Origin: Echinarachnius parma | Taxonomy: Eukaryota > Echinodermata > Echinoidea > Clypeasteroida > Echinarachniidae | DNA: 64,000 bases | NCBI GenBank assembly: GCA_037951105.1 | Contig: JBAMJV010001317.1 | Span: forward strand, 1 to 64,000 | Direction: 5' to 3' | Program-made: the position numbers and the translations under genes | In this document: in pieces, positions 63,901 to 64,000 of the stretch | How the letters are laid out: every line of letters begins with the position of its first letter | Position numbering within the stretch: position 1 is the stretch's first letter | The notes under the pieces: generated by a model | Database searches by the model: none | Told to the model about the DNA's origin: nothing | What the model saw: the letters and a program-made list of their open reading frames with translations, nothing else

Positions 63901-64000
63901 AAATCAGCTTCTACTGATTTGAAATATTCCTGTACATCAATACCCTCCGTTTCTATTACCAACACTATTTGTTGACAAGCAGCCGTCATTTCCTGTTGAT
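60915..64000 (-). CDS. Acidic tandem-repeat protein, 5' end outside window
   Basis: Open for the whole stretch, 1028 codons visible, stop TGA at 60917-60915. The ATG at 63989 is internal, since the frame stays open to the window edge with QQE before it. Three repeat zones from N to C: two 96-residue units (MTAACQQI, EGID-x-x-EYF, EADFSEMIETD), about four units of roughly 60 residues (APDKRKLSKILATDQY, SLEMAGTS, LHESTESVES), then more than 50 units of 11 residues with consensus DQ-x-DSTEMAE-x. Very rich in Glu, Asp, Gln, Ser, Thr and Met; almost no Cys, Trp or aromatic residues in the 11-mers. No signal peptide or membrane segment is visible in this part. Not recognised; it may be a structural, matrix or coiled-coil-like protein. 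Confidence 0.7.
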   Translation of the reverse strand, partial: QQEMTAACQQIVLVIETEGIDVQEYFKSVEADFSEMIETDLDNLVTTELQMSSEMAAHQILLDIGATSRNDDTGENDQDICSDTSMANSTESVESVQNEMTAACQQILLEIETEGIDLKEYFESVEADFSEMIETDRDKLVTTELQMSSEMADHQILLDIEATSSNADTGENYQDRCSDTSMANLHNSTESVESVQHVIVEITSPNEQKVSMILATSEYVSLDMEGTSKDMNLSGRHESTDSMESIHHKTVEIAAPDERKLSKILATDQYISLEMAMRSEDIRSDKEQSDLYESTESVESAIQLETMDTGVPDKRKLRSKILATDQYVPLEKAGTSEDIWSDITLSDLHESTESLEFVQHNTVEIAAPDKRKLSKILANHQYVPLEMAGTSKDQLSEMPLANIQESTENTETIQQQSTEMAEFDQQDSTEMAESNQKDSTEMAENDQQVSTEMTESNQKDSTDMAEHDQKILTEMAEIDQQGSTEMAESDQKDSTEMAEHDQNILTEMAEREQEDLTEMVEIDQQDSTEMTENDQQGSTEMAESDQKDSTKMAEHDQNILTEMAETEQEDLIEMVEIDQQGSTEMTESNQKDSTDMAEHDQKILTDMAEHDQKILTEMAETDQEDLTEMVEIDQQDSTEITENDQQDSAEMAENDQQELTEMAGRDQQDSTEMTESDQKDSTEMAEHDQKILTEMAETDQEDLTEMVENDQEDSAEMAENDQKDSTEMAEHDQKILTEMAETDQEDLTEMVENDQEDSAEMAESDQQDSTEMAETDQEDLTEIVENDQEDSAEMAESDQKDSTEMAEHDQNILTEMAETDQEDLTEMVEIDQQDSTEMTESNQKDSTEMTETDQEDLTEMAENDQQGSTEMAESNQKDSTEMTEHDQKDSTDMAEHDQKDSTEMVEHDQKDSTDMAEHDQKDSTEMTETDQEDLTEMVGKDQQDSTEIAGRDQQDSTEMAEKDQQLGSTERSQCDQKDSTEMAETDLYVSLEIDVPDQEKMSVVLATDQYTCRPISLDMVAKGQKES
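61060..62815 (-). repeat. 33-bp tandem repeat array, more than 50 units
   Basis: Plus-strand unit resembles TCCGCCATTTCTGTCGAGTC followed by TTTTTGATCGTGC. Unit boundaries keep a multiple of three throughout. Larger super-repeats of several units (about 130-230 bp) recur, for example around 61740 and 61860. Long plus-strand frames of 306 and 261 codons are antisense shadows of this array. Confidence 0.9.

Overview
This is intron-rich, AT-rich animal nuclear DNA packed with short DNA transposons. The repeat families (TTAA-flanked MITEs, hAT-like and pogo-like MITEs, a tRNA-derived SINE, LINE fragments, a GIY-YIG retroelement tail) and the animal-type split genes suggest a marine invertebrate, perhaps a deuterostome such as an echinoderm, hemichordate or amphioxus. 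The species cannot be fixed from sequence alone. There is no bacterial, organellar or viral gene organisation.

Region 1 (1-11.2 kb, minus strand): ten exons of ABCB10, a mitochondrial inner-membrane ABC half-transporter. They run from the first ATG at 10801 to the Walker B exon at 1034. All splice phases agree and the C-terminal exons lie left of the window. Its introns hold several MITEs.

Region 2 (11.2-29.2 kb): a transposon nest with no host gene I can support. Three elements with GGGCA-type ends (11265-12220, 16040-22650, 17657-22021) each carry their own short motif repeated near both ends. They are interleaved with TTAA-flanked MITEs, so insertion order can be read from target-site duplications. 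The right part has a GIY-YIG retroelement tail, a decayed LINE with a MITE inside it, and an 885-bp hAT-like element.

Region 3 (30.7-49.2 kb, plus strand): a nine-exon gene for a predicted 1223-residue protein with an N-terminal basic segment, an F-box, leucine-rich segments and a very long acidic, repeat-rich C-terminal half encoded by one exon. Its introns contain decayed copies of its own LRR exons, an apparently exact 1,286-bp tandem duplication, and a transposon family that carries perfect DR1 nuclear-receptor motifs.

Region 4 (49.2-60.9 kb): intergenic, with two foldback elements of about 1.4-1.5 kb, nested TTAA MITEs, a LINE C-terminal fragment and a widespread CCGT-repeat element.

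Region 5 (60.9-64 kb, minus strand): a long open frame running off the right edge. It encodes an acidic protein built of three kinds of tandem repeat (96, about 60 and 11 residues). I do not recognise it.

Exon boundaries were read by eye from GT-AG sites and phase. Repeat boundaries are approximate except where a target duplication is stated.
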